Notes: generated from the sequence alone by a model not told the origin. Positions 26,758 to 35,205 are shown, numbered from the stretch's first letter. The stretch is 64,000 bases of DNA from Sphingomonas sp. (GCA_019635535.1 JAHBZH010000001.1:2074995-2138994); one strand, 5' to 3'. Translations and numbers: made by a program.

Positions 26758-28845
26758 CTAGAAACCCACCAGCTCGTCGATCTTGGCGCGGATGCGATCG
26801 ACCGAGGGCACCGCCCATTCCAGCAAAGCCGGATTGTGGGGGCTCGGAATGTCCGGCATCGTCACGCGGGCGACCGGCGCGTCGAGGTCGAGGAAAGCCT
26901 CGTCGGCGACCACGGCAGCGATCTCCGCGCCGAAGCCGCCGGTGCGCAGATCCTCGTGCACGATCAGGCAGCGGCGGGTGCGCGCGACCGATTCCAGCAC
27001 CATCTCCCTGTCCCACGGCATAAGCGTGCGCAGGTCGATGACGTCCGCCGACACATGCTTCGCCGCTTCCTCGCAGCGCGGCACCATCGCGCCCCAGGTG
27101 ACGATCGTGATCGCATCGCCCTCGCGCGTCTTCCGCGCCTTGCCGAAGGGCAGGACGAAATCGTCGCCCGGCCAGGGCCGGCGCGCCCACACATCGTCCA
27201 GCATCGCGCGATGCTCGAAGAAGACGGTGGGATCGTTGCCGCGCAGCGCCGCGCGCAGCAGGCCCACCGCGTCCTCGGCATTGCTCGGCGCCGCGACGCG
27301 CCAGCCGGGATTGTGGACGAACTGCACCTCGTTGGTCTGGCTGTGCCAGGGATCGCCGCATTTGAAGAAGCCGACCGGCATGCGCAGCACCATCGGCGCG
27401 GCGAAGCGGTTGTGGGTGCGCCAGCGCATCGTGCCGCAATCGTTGATCTGCTCCAGCGCCGGCTCGGCATATTTGCGGAACTGGATTTCGGGCACCGGCA
27501 GCAGCCCGGCCAGCGCCAGGCCGACGGCGCGGCCGATGATCCCCTCCTCGCTGAGGCTGGTGTCGAACACCCGCGCCGCGCCATATTTGTCCTGCAGGCC
27601 GAGCGTCACCGCATGGACGCCGCCCTTCGGCCCGATATCCTCGCCGAACAGCAGCATGCGCGGGTTGGCCGCCAGCTCCTGATCGAGCGTGCGGCGGATC
27701 GCCGTCACCATGTTGATGCGCTGGCCCTCCGGCCGGGGGGCGTCCGTCGCCTCTGGCGGCTGGTAGCCATGCGCCCATTGCCCGCCCATAAGCTGCATGT
27801 CGCCTTCGAAGAAGACGTGGGAGGTGACGCTTTCCGGATCGGAGACGCCGCGCGCCTCCGCCTCATCTCGCGCCTTGCCCACCTCGGCTTCGGCGGCGGC
27901 GGCGATCGCGTCCCATTCGGCCTCGTCCATCACCGATCCGACGAGGTACGACTTCAGCTTCGGCAGCGGATCGCGTGCCCATTCGGACTTCACGAAATCC
28001 TCGTCCTTGTAGGTCTGCGTGTCCTGGAAACTGTGCCCCTGCAGGCGCGGCACGGTAAGGCGCAACAAGGCCGGCCCCTGCCCGTTCCGCACATGCTCGC
28101 TCGCCTCGGCGATCAGCCGCGCCGCCTCGGCCGGCTCGGTGCCGTCGCCGGAGACGATCTTCAGATTCCGGAAGCTGCCAAGATTGCGCGCGATGTCGCC
28201 GCCCGGCGTCTGGAAGGTGGACGGCACCGAAATGCCGTATTGATTGTCCTCGACATAGAAGAGCATCGGCAGCTTCTGCGTCGTGGCGATGGTGAGCGCC
28301 GCCCAGAAACCGTTGGTGGCGCAGGAGGCGTCGCCGCCCAGCACCACCGCGATCGCGCCCCGATAGGCCGGATCGCCCAGCACGTCGCGATAATAGGTGA
28401 TCGCCTGCGCCCAGCCGGCGGTCGGCGTATATTGCGCGCCGACCCCGCCGCACATCGGCAAGGCCGGGCAGCCGTTCGGGTTCGGATAGTTGAACACCAC
28501 GCCGATGTCGCGGCCGTCCGAATAGCCCCCTTCCCGGCCCATGCCGGAGCCCAATGCGTCGGCGAGCGGCACGCCGAGCGAGAGCAGCAGCGGGCGCGAG
28601 CGGTAATAGCCGCAGGCGCCGTCATGGGCGTGGGACAGGCGGCTGCCCAGCATGACCTGCGCCATGTCGTGCCCGCGCGCGCTGAACTGGTAGAGGACCT
28701 TGCGCTCCGGGACGAGCCGCTCCTCCTCGAGCCGATCCATCGCCCGGCTGACCTGGACGAGATGCGCGATGCGCCGCCAGTCGAAGGCGGGGTCGGGCGC
28801 ATTGGCCCGGCCCGGCGGTTTGCGACTGGCGAGGGCCTCAGCCAT
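26758..28845 (-). CDS. fused 2-oxoacid dehydrogenase E1 alpha-beta
   Basis: A 695-residue thiamine-diphosphate enzyme in which the alpha (about 20-340) and beta (about 370-695) chains, separate in most bacteria, form one polypeptide. Alpha marks: QFSARGHDMAQV, GDASCATNGFWAAL (ThDP/Mg site) and VEDNQYGIS. Beta marks: LFGEDIGPKGGVH, RVFDTSLSEEGIIG and PVPEIQFRKYAEPALEQI. It decarboxylates a 2-oxo acid and acylates the E2 lipoyl group. ATG 28845 overlaps the end of the aminotransferase gene by 8 bp, so transamination and oxidative decarboxylation are coupled genetically. No E3 is nearby; a shared lipoamide dehydrogenase is likely. Confidence 0.92.
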   Translation of the reverse strand: MAEALASRKPPGRANAPDPAFDWRRIAHLVQVSRAMDRLEEERLVPERKVLYQFSARGHDMAQVMLGSRLSHAHDGACGYYRSRPLLLSLGVPLADALGSGMGREGGYSDGRDIGVVFNYPNPNGCPALPMCGGVGAQYTPTAGWAQAITYYRDVLGDPAYRGAIAVVLGGDASCATNGFWAALTIATTQKLPMLFYVEDNQYGISVPSTFQTPGGDIARNLGSFRNLKIVSGDGTEPAEAARLIAEASEHVRNGQGPALLRLTVPRLQGHSFQDTQTYKDEDFVKSEWARDPLPKLKSYLVGSVMDEAEWDAIAAAAEAEVGKARDEAEARGVSDPESVTSHVFFEGDMQLMGGQWAHGYQPPEATDAPRPEGQRINMVTAIRRTLDQELAANPRMLLFGEDIGPKGGVHAVTLGLQDKYGAARVFDTSLSEEGIIGRAVGLALAGLLPVPEIQFRKYAEPALEQINDCGTMRWRTHNRFAAPMVLRMPVGFFKCGDPWHSQTNEVQFVHNPGWRVAAPSNAEDAVGLLRAALRGNDPTVFFEHRAMLDDVWARRPWPGDDFVLPFGKARKTREGDAITIVTWGAMVPRCEEAAKHVSADVIDLRTLMPWDREMVLESVARTRRCLIVHEDLRTGGFGAEIAAVVADEAFLDLDAPVARVTMPDIPSPHNPALLEWAVPSVDRIRAKIDELVGF

Positions 28846-30046
28846 CGAGCTCCCCGACGACCGCGGCGGCGAAATGATCGACATTGCCGTCCGACAGCCC
28901 CACGACGTTGAAGCGGCCGGAGCCGGCCATGTAGATGCCGTGCTTCTCGCGCAGGTTCAGCACCTGCTGCGGCGAGATGGGCAGCATCGAGAACATGCCC
29001 TTCTGCCCGGCGATATAGGCCAGGCGCGGATCGAAGGCGGCGAGCCGGTCGCGCAGCGAGCGGATGCGCGCACCCATCTCGACGAGCTGCGCGCGCCAGT
29101 CGGCGGCGAGGTCGGCGTCATCGAGGATGATCCGCACCGCCGCCGCCATATGATCGGGCGGCATCGACCACATGGTCCGCGCCAGGCCGAGCAGATTGCC
29201 CAGCACCTTCTGCGCGCCCGCCGCGGTCGGCATCTTCACGAACAGGCTACCGAGCCGGTCGCGGTAGCAGCCGAAATTCTTGTCGCAGCTCTGCGCCACG
29301 ATCGCCTGCTCGGCGGCCTCGACGACCAGTCTCGTGCCCGCCGCGTCGGCCTCCAGCCCGTCGCCCAGCCCCTGATAGGCGATGTCGATGAAGGGGATCA
29401 GCCCGCGCCTGGCGACGATGTCGGCGACCGCTTTCCACTGATCGAGATCGAGGTCAGCGCCGGTCGGATTGTGGCAGCAGCCGTGCAGCAGGACGAGATC
29501 GCCCGCCTTCGCGCCATTAAGCGCGTCGGCCATCGCGTCGAACAGGATGCTGGTCGCCGCCTTGTCGTAATAGGGATAATCGACCATCGCGACGCCGGCG
29601 GCACCGATCAGCGGCTCGTGATTGGGCCAGGTCGGCGTGCCGACCAGGATGCGCGCCGATGGATCGGCCTTGACGATCAAATCGGCGCCCAGCCGCAGCG
29701 CGCCGCAGCCGCCCGGCGTCTGCACGCCGACGATGCGCTCGTCGCCCACCGCGTCCGCGCCGAACACGATCGGCTTGATCAGCTCGACGAAGCGCGGATC
29801 GCCCTGCGAGCCCAGATAGGATTTGGTGTCCTGCGTTTCCCACAGGATGCGCTCGGCCGCCTTGACCGCGCGCAGGATCGGCGTGCCGCCGGCGCTGTCG
29901 CGATAGACGCCGACGCCGACGTCGATCTTGCCCGGGCGCGGATCGGCCCTGGCGAGCGCGATCAGCGCAAGCAGCGCGTCGGCCGGCTGTTCCTCCAGCC
30001 GGCTCAGCAATGTCGGCCGTTCGCCCACCATGACCCCCTGTTCCAT
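28838..30046 (-). CDS. aromatic amino acid aminotransferase (TyrB/AspC fold)
   Basis: A 402-residue class I PLP aminotransferase. Seen: VGVYRDSAGGTPILRAVK, SYLGSQGDP, a CHNPTGADL block with the PLP-contacting Asn, IDIAYQGLGDG, and the Schiff-base Lys in SCDKNFGCYRDRLG. These fit the aspartate/aromatic group; aromatic preference is inferred from operon and family. It would turn phenylalanine or tyrosine into the aryl-pyruvate. I choose ATG 30046, which has GGAGG 5 bases upstream, over ATG 30058. It heads the operon with E1 and E2, divergent from an Lrp regulator with a palindrome between. Confidence 0.9.
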   Translation of the reverse strand: MEQGVMVGERPTLLSRLEEQPADALLALIALARADPRPGKIDVGVGVYRDSAGGTPILRAVKAAERILWETQDTKSYLGSQGDPRFVELIKPIVFGADAVGDERIVGVQTPGGCGALRLGADLIVKADPSARILVGTPTWPNHEPLIGAAGVAMVDYPYYDKAATSILFDAMADALNGAKAGDLVLLHGCCHNPTGADLDLDQWKAVADIVARRGLIPFIDIAYQGLGDGLEADAAGTRLVVEAAEQAIVAQSCDKNFGCYRDRLGSLFVKMPTAAGAQKVLGNLLGLARTMWSMPPDHMAAAVRIILDDADLAADWRAQLVEMGARIRSLRDRLAAFDPRLAYIAGQKGMFSMLPISPQQVLNLREKHGIYMAGSGRFNVVGLSDGNVDHFAAAVVGELDG

Positions 30047-30100
30047 GCACGCCTCCATGGCCAGCGGTCTAACCTAGCCGGAGGAGCGCGCAAAGGCTTG

Positions 30101-30145
30101 TCAAATTTGATGCGAAAGCGCGATTGTATGAAATGTTCATTTCAT
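30101..30145. promoter_or_regulatory. Lrp-type operators between aminotransferase operon and lrp-like gene
   Basis: ATGAAAT-GTTC-ATTTCAT (30128-30145) has perfect 7-bp arms, and TCAAATTTGA (30101-30110) is a perfect 10-bp palindrome, in the AT-rich part of the divergent promoter region. AT-rich palindromes beside an Lrp/AsnC gene are the expected target for that regulator. Confidence 0.6.
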
Positions 30146-30177
30146 GATAATGCAGTTTTATGATGGAAGAATTTCAC

Positions 30178-30630
30178 ATGGATGCGGTGGACCGCCGCAT
30201 CGTTCGCGCGCTTCAGCGCGATGCGAGCCTCAGCCACGCCGCCCTGGCCGAGACGGTCGGCGCCTCGGCCGCCTCGGTCTGGCGCCGGGTGCGCAATCTC
30301 GAGAAGGAGCAGGTGCTCGGCCCCTCCGTTCGCCTCGCCAGCGCGGAGCGGCTGGGGCGCAGCGTCAATGTGATGTGCCAGGTGCGGATGACCCGCCAGA
30401 CGATGGACGCGCGCGACGAGTTCGAACGGTTCATCGCCGGGCGCGAGGAGATCGTCGAATGCTATGCCATGTCGGGGGAGTGGGACTATCTGCTGCGCAT
30501 CGCGGTCAAGGACGTGGCCGATTACGACCGCTTCATCCGCCAGGGCGTGCTCGCCCATCCCAGCGTCGCCAACGCCGCCAGCAATTTCGCGCTGCGCCAG
30601 GTGAAGTACACCACTGAAATCCCGGTCTGA
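30178..30630 (+). CDS. Lrp/AsnC-family transcriptional regulator
   Basis: A regulator of about 150 residues, with an N-terminal helix-turn-helix (MDAVDRRIVRALQRD … SAASVWRRVRNLEKEQVL) and a C-terminal RAM ligand domain (CYAMSGEWDYLLRIAVKDV). The start MDAVDRRIV follows GGAAGA, so I prefer ATG 30178; ATGs at 30160 and 30163 add six residues. It is divergent from the aminotransferase-E1-E2 operon, which makes that operon its likely target and an aromatic or branched amino acid its likely effector. It is convergent with the AraC gene with 4 bp between stops. Confidence 0.9.
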   Translation: MDAVDRRIVRALQRDASLSHAALAETVGASAASVWRRVRNLEKEQVLGPSVRLASAERLGRSVNVMCQVRMTRQTMDARDEFERFIAGREEIVECYAMSGEWDYLLRIAVKDVADYDRFIRQGVLAHPSVANAASNFALRQVKYTTEIPV

Positions 30631-30634
30631 GGCC

Positions 30635-31495
30635 TCAGCCCCGGCGGCGTTCCGTCGCCCAGAGCTGGGGCGGCTTGCCGTAATGGCGACGGAAGGCGTG
30701 GCTGAGCGCGACCTCGTCGGAATAACCGGTCAGATCCGCGATCTCGATCAGCGAGTGATTGTCCGAGATCAGCAGCGTCGCGGCGCGCTCCAGCCGCAGC
30801 TTGCGGTGATAGGCGATCGGCGCCTCGCCGAAGGCCAGTTTGAAATAACGGGCAAGGTGGAATTGCGAGAGGCCGGCGACGGAGGCCAGTTCGCCCAGCG
30901 CCACGCTGCGGTCGTCATTCTCGTGAAGATGGCCGCGGGCACGTTCCAGCCGCTGGAACAAAGTCCGTCGGGTGGACACCTTCACGGCGGTCAGCCGGGC
31001 CATCGCGGCCTGGCTCTCGTGCAGGGGGCTTTCGATCGCGGCGGTGACGGTGCGCACCAGATTGTCGGCGAGGCGATGGCCAAGCCGCGGATCGCGCGCG
31101 ATCCGGCGGCCATATTCCTCCAGCACGCGGCCCATGCCGCTGGTGCGGGTCGACAGGACGAGCGAGCGCCCAAGCAGATGCGCATGGCCGCTTCCCGCGA
31201 CCCCGGGCTCCCCGCGCGCGGGCAGGATCACGCACATCCCCGTCATGTCGCCGCGATGGGAAGCGATGCAATTGGCCCCGCTGTCCAGATAGAGGAACTG
31301 GCCCGGCCGCACCCGCAGCATCGCCCCGTCCACCTCGTAGCGGCACTCGCCTTCCAGCACGATCTTCAGCGACGGATTCCTCGCGCCAAGCGGCGAGCTG
31401 CCGCCCTTGAGTCGCGACAGCACGAGCTTGCCGACATCGCTCGGCGTACGAGGCGCCTCGAGATGTTGATCCATGATCGTGAAAGAGCTCGACAT
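30635..31495 (-). CDS. AraC-family transcriptional regulator
   Basis: About 286 residues with an N-terminal cupin-like sensing region (EGECRYEVDGAMLRVRPGQFLYL) and a C-terminal double helix-turn-helix (SVALGELASVAGLSQFHLAR … IEIADLTGYSDEVALSHAFRRHYGKPP). Start ATG 31495 is chosen because AGG lies just upstream; ATG 31522 would add nine residues. The N-terminal pattern resembles stress- or detergent-type AraC regulators, but the effector is unknown. A TACA-N2-TGTA box lies 64 bp upstream, between it and the BlaI/CopY-type gene, and may control both. Confidence 0.88.
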   Translation of the reverse strand: MSSSFTIMDQHLEAPRTPSDVGKLVLSRLKGGSSPLGARNPSLKIVLEGECRYEVDGAMLRVRPGQFLYLDSGANCIASHRGDMTGMCVILPARGEPGVAGSGHAHLLGRSLVLSTRTSGMGRVLEEYGRRIARDPRLGHRLADNLVRTVTAAIESPLHESQAAMARLTAVKVSTRRTLFQRLERARGHLHENDDRSVALGELASVAGLSQFHLARYFKLAFGEAPIAYHRKLRLERAATLLISDNHSLIEIADLTGYSDEVALSHAFRRHYGKPPQLWATERRRG

Positions 31496-31558
31496 TTTAA
31501 CCTGTGTGTTATTTCGATACATCACCTTGCCGGCGCGAATATGAACCGCGCATGACTG

Positions 31559-31572
31559 GCTACAAATGTAGC
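31559..31572. promoter_or_regulatory. BlaI/MecI/CopY-type operator box
   Basis: GCTACA-AA-TGTAGC contains TACA-N2-TGTA, the core known for BlaI, MecI and CopY repressors. It lies between the AraC start and the 31682 BlaI/CopY-family gene, 110 bp upstream of the latter. A good match of operator type to the adjacent regulator. Confidence 0.7.
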
Positions 31573-31580
31573 AGGATTGC

Positions 31581-31596
31581 CTTGCGAATTCGCAAG
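31581..31596. promoter_or_regulatory. perfect 16-bp palindrome in the BlaI-type gene leader
   Basis: CTTGCGAATTCGCAAG, perfectly self-complementary, 9 bp after the TACA-N2-TGTA box. It may be a second regulator site, for example for the AraC neighbour or another factor. Function unknown. Confidence 0.45.
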
Positions 31597-31620
31597 ATCG
31601 ATCAGCCCTTTCGCAACAGC

Positions 31621-31644
31621 GATCATGCCGGAACCGGCATGATC
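31621..31644. promoter_or_regulatory. 24-bp inverted repeat before BlaI-type gene
   Basis: 11-bp arms GATCATGCCGG and CCGGCATGATC around AA, 38 bp before the ATG at 31682. If transcribed it would form a strong hairpin; as DNA it could be an operator. It has no T run, so it is not a classical terminator. Confidence 0.5.
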
Positions 31645-31681
31645 CTCCTACCCTCGCCTCCGGAATTGGTCGGAGCCGAAC

Positions 31682-32062
31682 ATGATTCACCGATTGCCCA
31701 GGCGGGAGCGCGAGGTCGCGGAGATCATCTATGCGAAAGGCGAGGCGAGCGCCGACGACATCTGCCGGGCGCTCTCCGATCCGCTCAGCAATGCCGCGGT
31801 GCGCTCCATGCTGCAGCGGATCGCGGCGAAGGGCATGATCCGGCGACACAAGGTCGGGCGGAAATTTCTCTATAGCGCGGTGCGCCCCTGCCGCCTCGCG
31901 CGCGAAGCGGCCTTGCGCCGCATCAGTCGCGACTATTTCGATGGCTCGCTGGCATGCGCTGCGCGGGCACTGGCCGAAATGATGCACCGGGAAAGCACCG
32001 CGCCCGGCATCGCGGCCGCGATTCCACGGCACGATGCCGTCGGCGGCATCGCGCGGCGCTAG
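31682..32062 (+). CDS. BlaI/MecI/CopY-family repressor
   Basis: A 126-residue winged-helix repressor: MIHRLPRREREVAEIIYAKG, ASADDICRALSDPLSNAAVRSML and the wing GMIRRHKVGRKFLYSAV, followed by a short dimerisation part. No blaR1/mecR1 sensor protease, beta-lactamase or copper pump is adjacent; the class A beta-lactamase-like gene is 16 kb away. Its own leader carries the matching TACA-N2-TGTA box, so autoregulation is likely. The last ~25 residues are low-complexity and Ala/Ile-rich. Confidence 0.88.
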   Translation: MIHRLPRREREVAEIIYAKGEASADDICRALSDPLSNAAVRSMLQRIAAKGMIRRHKVGRKFLYSAVRPCRLAREAALRRISRDYFDGSLACAARALAEMMHRESTAPGIAAAIPRHDAVGGIARR

Positions 32063-32081
32063 GGGACTGGCCGCGCGCTGC

Positions 32082-32732
32082 CTAGGTCAGCATGCCGGTT
32101 TGGATCGCGACAGCCGCCGCGACAGCCGCGGCCGCCCAGAATCGCCAGACGGGAGCGGGTCGCATCGGCACCGCGTCCGCAGGTGCATCTCCTTTGCCGA
32201 GCAGCATGGCGCGCACCAGATTGCGGCGGCGGACGATCAGGTAGAAGAGGATTGCCGCCACATGCAGCGCGATCAGCACGAGCAGGACATCGAACAGATC
32301 GTGGTGCAGTTCGGTAAGCCGCTCCGACGCATCATAGCTCACGAAATGCGCAAGCGGACCGGAGGCCAGCCCGTCCTCGTCCACCGCGAACAGGCCGAGC
32401 CCGACCTGGGCGGCGAGCACAGCCAGCATCGCGATCACGCTGAGCGCGCCAAGCGGACTATGCCCGGCAGACGGTGCGCCGCGCCCGGCAATCTGGTCGC
32501 GCAGCGCGCGCGGTCCCTTGATGAAACCGGCGAAACGCGCGGTCGAGCCGCCGGTCACGCCCCAGAGCAGCCGGAAGACGAGCAGGCCCAGCATCGCGAT
32601 CCCGGCGGGGATGTGCAGATCCATCCGGCCTTCCTGTGCGCTCCACCACAGGAACGGGATCAGCGGAACGATCGACCAGTGGAAAATGCGGGTCGGCAAA
32701 TCCCAGATCGGGATATGGACGACACGCTTCAT
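32082..32732 (-). CDS. cytochrome b561 family membrane protein
   Basis: A 216-residue di-heme b-type cytochrome of the bacterial b561/Ni-Fe hydrogenase b subunit group. Four membrane helices carry likely heme His (RIFHWSIVP, MDLHIPAG, LTELHHDLFDVLLVLIALH), and FRLLWGVTGG is a family block. A fifth hydrophobic segment ends the protein. Its ATG overlaps the stop of the cytochrome c' gene (ATGA), so the two form an electron-transfer unit, probably quinone or membrane electrons to a periplasmic c-type cytochrome. The physiological partner is unknown. Confidence 0.9.
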   Translation of the reverse strand: MKRVVHIPIWDLPTRIFHWSIVPLIPFLWWSAQEGRMDLHIPAGIAMLGLLVFRLLWGVTGGSTARFAGFIKGPRALRDQIAGRGAPSAGHSPLGALSVIAMLAVLAAQVGLGLFAVDEDGLASGPLAHFVSYDASERLTELHHDLFDVLLVLIALHVAAILFYLIVRRRNLVRAMLLGKGDAPADAVPMRPAPVWRFWAAAAVAAAVAIQTGMLT

Positions 32733-33238
32733 TCCTGTTCCGGCGCCCGAAAGCGATCGTGACAGTTGCGGCAGGCCGGTCCCAGATCGGGTTGCAAGGT
32801 GCGAATCGCATCGAGGTCGCCCCCGCCGGCGATCGTGCTGAACTCCTGGCTGGTCGCGACGAAACGCGCGGCGGCCTCGCCGAAACCTTCCTGGTCCGTC
32901 CAGATTTCGGGCCGGGCTCGGGTCCTTATTCCTGATTCCGGGCCGCTGCCGGCGGGAAACCAGGTCAGGATTTGCGGCGCGAGGTCGGCAAGGCGGCGCG
33001 CATTGCCCTGGATTTCCCCGACGGCCGGATTGCGCGCCTTGAGCTGATCGCCGATCGCTTTGGAAAGGCGCGCCATCTCTTTGTAATGCGCCTGGCGCGT
33101 GCGGATCGTGCCGGCGACGCTGTCGTCGCCCTCCACCGCGTCGGTCTCGTTCGAGGCAACGGGTGACTGTGCGCCGTTGCAGGCCGCAACGCCGGCCAGC
33201 GCCAGCACAGTGATCCCCATCATCGCTAGCCTTCGCAT
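32729..33238 (-). CDS. cytochrome c'/c-556 family protein
   Basis: A 169-residue exported cytochrome. The N-terminus (MGITVLALAGVAACNG) looks like a lipoprotein signal with Cys at about 20. The rest is a four-helix c' fold with the heme site CRNCH near the C-terminus (about 157-161), as in this family. It is translated just before the b561 protein and probably exchanges electrons with it. Cytochromes c' bind NO or CO in some bacteria, but that role cannot be read here. Confidence 0.9.
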   Translation of the reverse strand: MRRLAMMGITVLALAGVAACNGAQSPVASNETDAVEGDDSVAGTIRTRQAHYKEMARLSKAIGDQLKARNPAVGEIQGNARRLADLAPQILTWFPAGSGPESGIRTRARPEIWTDQEGFGEAAARFVATSQEFSTIAGGGDLDAIRTLQPDLGPACRNCHDRFRAPEQE

Positions 33239-33282
33239 CCGCTTGAACCTCCGTCGTAATCCGGACGAGGCCCTTCATAGGA

Positions 33283-33314
33283 GACGCCCCGGCCTGGGGG
33301 AAGGTCGGGGCGTC
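33283..33314 (-). terminator. strong GC hairpin downstream of glycine-zipper gene
   Basis: 12-bp arms GACGCCCCGGCC and GGTCGGGGCGTC (one G-U pair) around an 8-nt loop, between the 33369 stop and the cytochrome c start. No T run follows, so it may act as an attenuator or a stability hairpin rather than a classical terminator. Confidence 0.45.
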
Positions 33315-33368
33315 CTGTGCTCCGATCCGGCGAGGGGTCACGCCGAATGCGAAGGGCTTGTCGCCGGA

Positions 33369-33761
33369 TTAGCGGCAGCGGCGGCCGCCATCGCGGTCGA
33401 TCTCGCGGCCGATCAGGCCGCCGACGACGGCGCCGATGATCGTGCCGGCGGTGCGGTCGCGGCCGCCGTCGATCGCCCGGCCGGCCAGTGCGCCCGCCGC
33501 GCCGCCGATGATCAGGCCGGTCGTGCCGTCGCTGCGGCGGCAATGATAGCGCCCGTCGCGCCCGCGCCAGGTCGGCCCGTGATAATAGCCGCGCTGGTCG
33601 TAATAGCGGGCATAGGCGCGCCGGTCGCGATAGTCGCGGCGATCGTAGCGGTCGTAACGATCGTAACGGCTCTGCGCCTCCGCCGTCGCGCCGATGGTAG
33701 GAACGGTGACGGCCGGAACCGCCATGAGGGCGGCAGCGGTGCCAAGAACAAGGGTACGCAT
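33369..33761 (-). CDS. exported glycine-zipper protein
   Basis: A 130-residue envelope protein. The signal peptide (to about ATAEA) is followed by a Tyr/Arg/Asp-rich region (YDRYDRYDRRDYRDRR, about 32-60) and two glycine-zipper hairpins (GLIIGGAAGALAGRAI and GTIIGAVVGGLIGREI), as in 2TM glycine-zipper surface antigens. A Cys pair (HCRR and the final RRCR) could form a disulfide. Such proteins insert in or tether to the outer membrane and are often stress-induced. No functional partner is visible. Confidence 0.85.
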   Translation of the reverse strand: MRTLVLGTAAALMAVPAVTVPTIGATAEAQSRYDRYDRYDRRDYRDRRAYARYYDQRGYYHGPTWRGRDGRYHCRRSDGTTGLIIGGAAGALAGRAIDGGRDRTAGTIIGAVVGGLIGREIDRDGGRRCR

Positions 33762-33871
33762 GACAAACTCCCTTCGAGTCCTGCGCGGGAAACAGACATC
33801 CGCGTCTGATTCGAGTTCTACGCCTGTTGGGCTGAGCCGGTTCTGAATCGATGGGTTAGGCGGCGTTCAGC

Positions 33872-33899
33872 TTGACAGCAGACCCGGGTGACTTATCGA
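33872..33899 (+). promoter_or_regulatory. possible sigma-70 promoter of the telA operon
   Basis: A perfect TTGACA (33872-33877) is followed after 16 bp by TATCGA, a weak -10. It would start transcripts about 70 bp before the telA ATG. The -10 match is poor, so this is tentative. Confidence 0.35.
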
Positions 33900-33977
33900 A
33901 ATAAGACACGTTGTCCCTTGCGCTCGGCCCCGCGAAGCCCCAATCTCGCTCGAAACCGCAAGGAACGGGGACGAAGC

Positions 33978-35189
33978 ATGGCCACGCAGACCGAAACGCA
34001 GACCGGGACCGAAGGCGCGCCGACGCTGACGCTCGATCCGCCCCAGCCGCTCCAGTCGCTGCAGCCCGAGCAGGCGGCCGGCCTCGTCCCGCTGAAGGAC
34101 GACCAGAAGAGCCAGCTCGAGGAGCGGGTCGACAAGTTCGTCGCCGACCTGGTCGCGCTCGACGCCAATTCGCCCGATTTCGGCAAGAAGGTCGATCAAT
34201 TGACCACGATGGGCCGCAAGGAGATCGCGGAAGCCGCCGGCCATTCCAACCGCTTCCTCGACCGGCCGGTGAAGGCGATCGACAAGGACACCGGCATCGG
34301 CGCCAACCTCACCGAGCTCAGGAAGACCGTCGAGGGCCTCGATCCCGGCCGGGGCGTGAAGCCGCGCAAGCTGTTCGGCATCATCCCCTGGGGCAATTCG
34401 CTGCGCGGCTATTTCATGAAATATCAGTCGGCGCAGACCCATATCTCGTCGATCCTCGCCGCGCTCGCCAGCGGCAAGGACGAGCTCCTCATGGACAATG
34501 CCGCGATCGACGTCGAGCGCGCGAACATGTGGAAGACGATGGGCAAGCTGGAGCAGATGATCCACATCTCCAAGGCGCTCGACCAGAAGCTGGAGGACAC
34601 GGCGGCGGAGCTCGACGCCACCGAGCCGGCCAAGGCCAAGGCGATCCGCGAGACCGCGCTCTTCTACACCCGCCAGCGCACCACCGATCTGCTCACCCAG
34701 ATGGCGGTGACGGTGCAGGGCTACCTGGCGCTCGATCTGGTCAAGAAGAACAATGTCGAGCTGGTGAAAGGCGTCGATCGCGCGTCCACCACCACCGTCG
34801 CGGCGCTGCGCACCGCCGTCACCGTCGCCCAGGCCCTGACCAACCAGAAGCTGGTGCTGGAGCAGATCACCGCGCTCAACACCACGACGGCCAACATGAT
34901 CGAGAGCACCGGCGACCTTCTGAAGCATCAGTCGGGAGAGATCCACCGCCAGGCGGCGAGCTCGACCATCCCGCTGGAGACGCTGCAGCGCGCCTTCCAG
35001 AACATCTACGACACGATGGACACGATCGACAAATTCAAAATCGAGGCGCTCGGCACGATGAAGCAGACGGTCGAGACTTTGGGCAAGGAGGTCGAGAAGA
35101 GCCGCGGCTATATCGCCCGCGCCGAGGGGGTGGCGCAGAACCAGCTCTCCGGCCCCAGCGAATCCCCGCTGACCGCGCTCGAGGGCTGA
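33978..35189 (+). CDS. telA: toxic anion resistance protein (TelA family)
   Basis: A 403-residue soluble, mostly helical protein of the TelA/KlaA family. Family blocks: FGKKVDQLTTMGRKEI, PWGNSLRGYFMKYQSAQTHI, and the C-terminal QNIYDTMDTIDKFKIEAL. Members are associated with tellurite and other stress tolerance, but the biochemical activity is not settled. It starts at ATG 33978 after an AGGAACGGGGACG leader. It is followed 16 bp later by two related membrane proteins, making a three-gene unit like the xpaC-telA pair of Firmicutes. Confidence 0.9.
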   Translation: MATQTETQTGTEGAPTLTLDPPQPLQSLQPEQAAGLVPLKDDQKSQLEERVDKFVADLVALDANSPDFGKKVDQLTTMGRKEIAEAAGHSNRFLDRPVKAIDKDTGIGANLTELRKTVEGLDPGRGVKPRKLFGIIPWGNSLRGYFMKYQSAQTHISSILAALASGKDELLMDNAAIDVERANMWKTMGKLEQMIHISKALDQKLEDTAAELDATEPAKAKAIRETALFYTRQRTTDLLTQMAVTVQGYLALDLVKKNNVELVKGVDRASTTTVAALRTAVTVAQALTNQKLVLEQITALNTTTANMIESTGDLLKHQSGEIHRQAASSTIPLETLQRAFQNIYDTMDTIDKFKIEALGTMKQTVETLGKEVEKSRGYIARAEGVAQNQLSGPSESPLTALEG

Positions 35190-35205
35190 AGGGAGCGCGC
35201 CGCCC

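Noticed and set aside
32032..32051. Hairpin CGATGCCG-TCGG-CGGCATCG at the end of the BlaI-type gene as a terminator
   Set aside because: It lies within the coding sequence and has no following T run; convergent GC-rich chance pairing is as likely.
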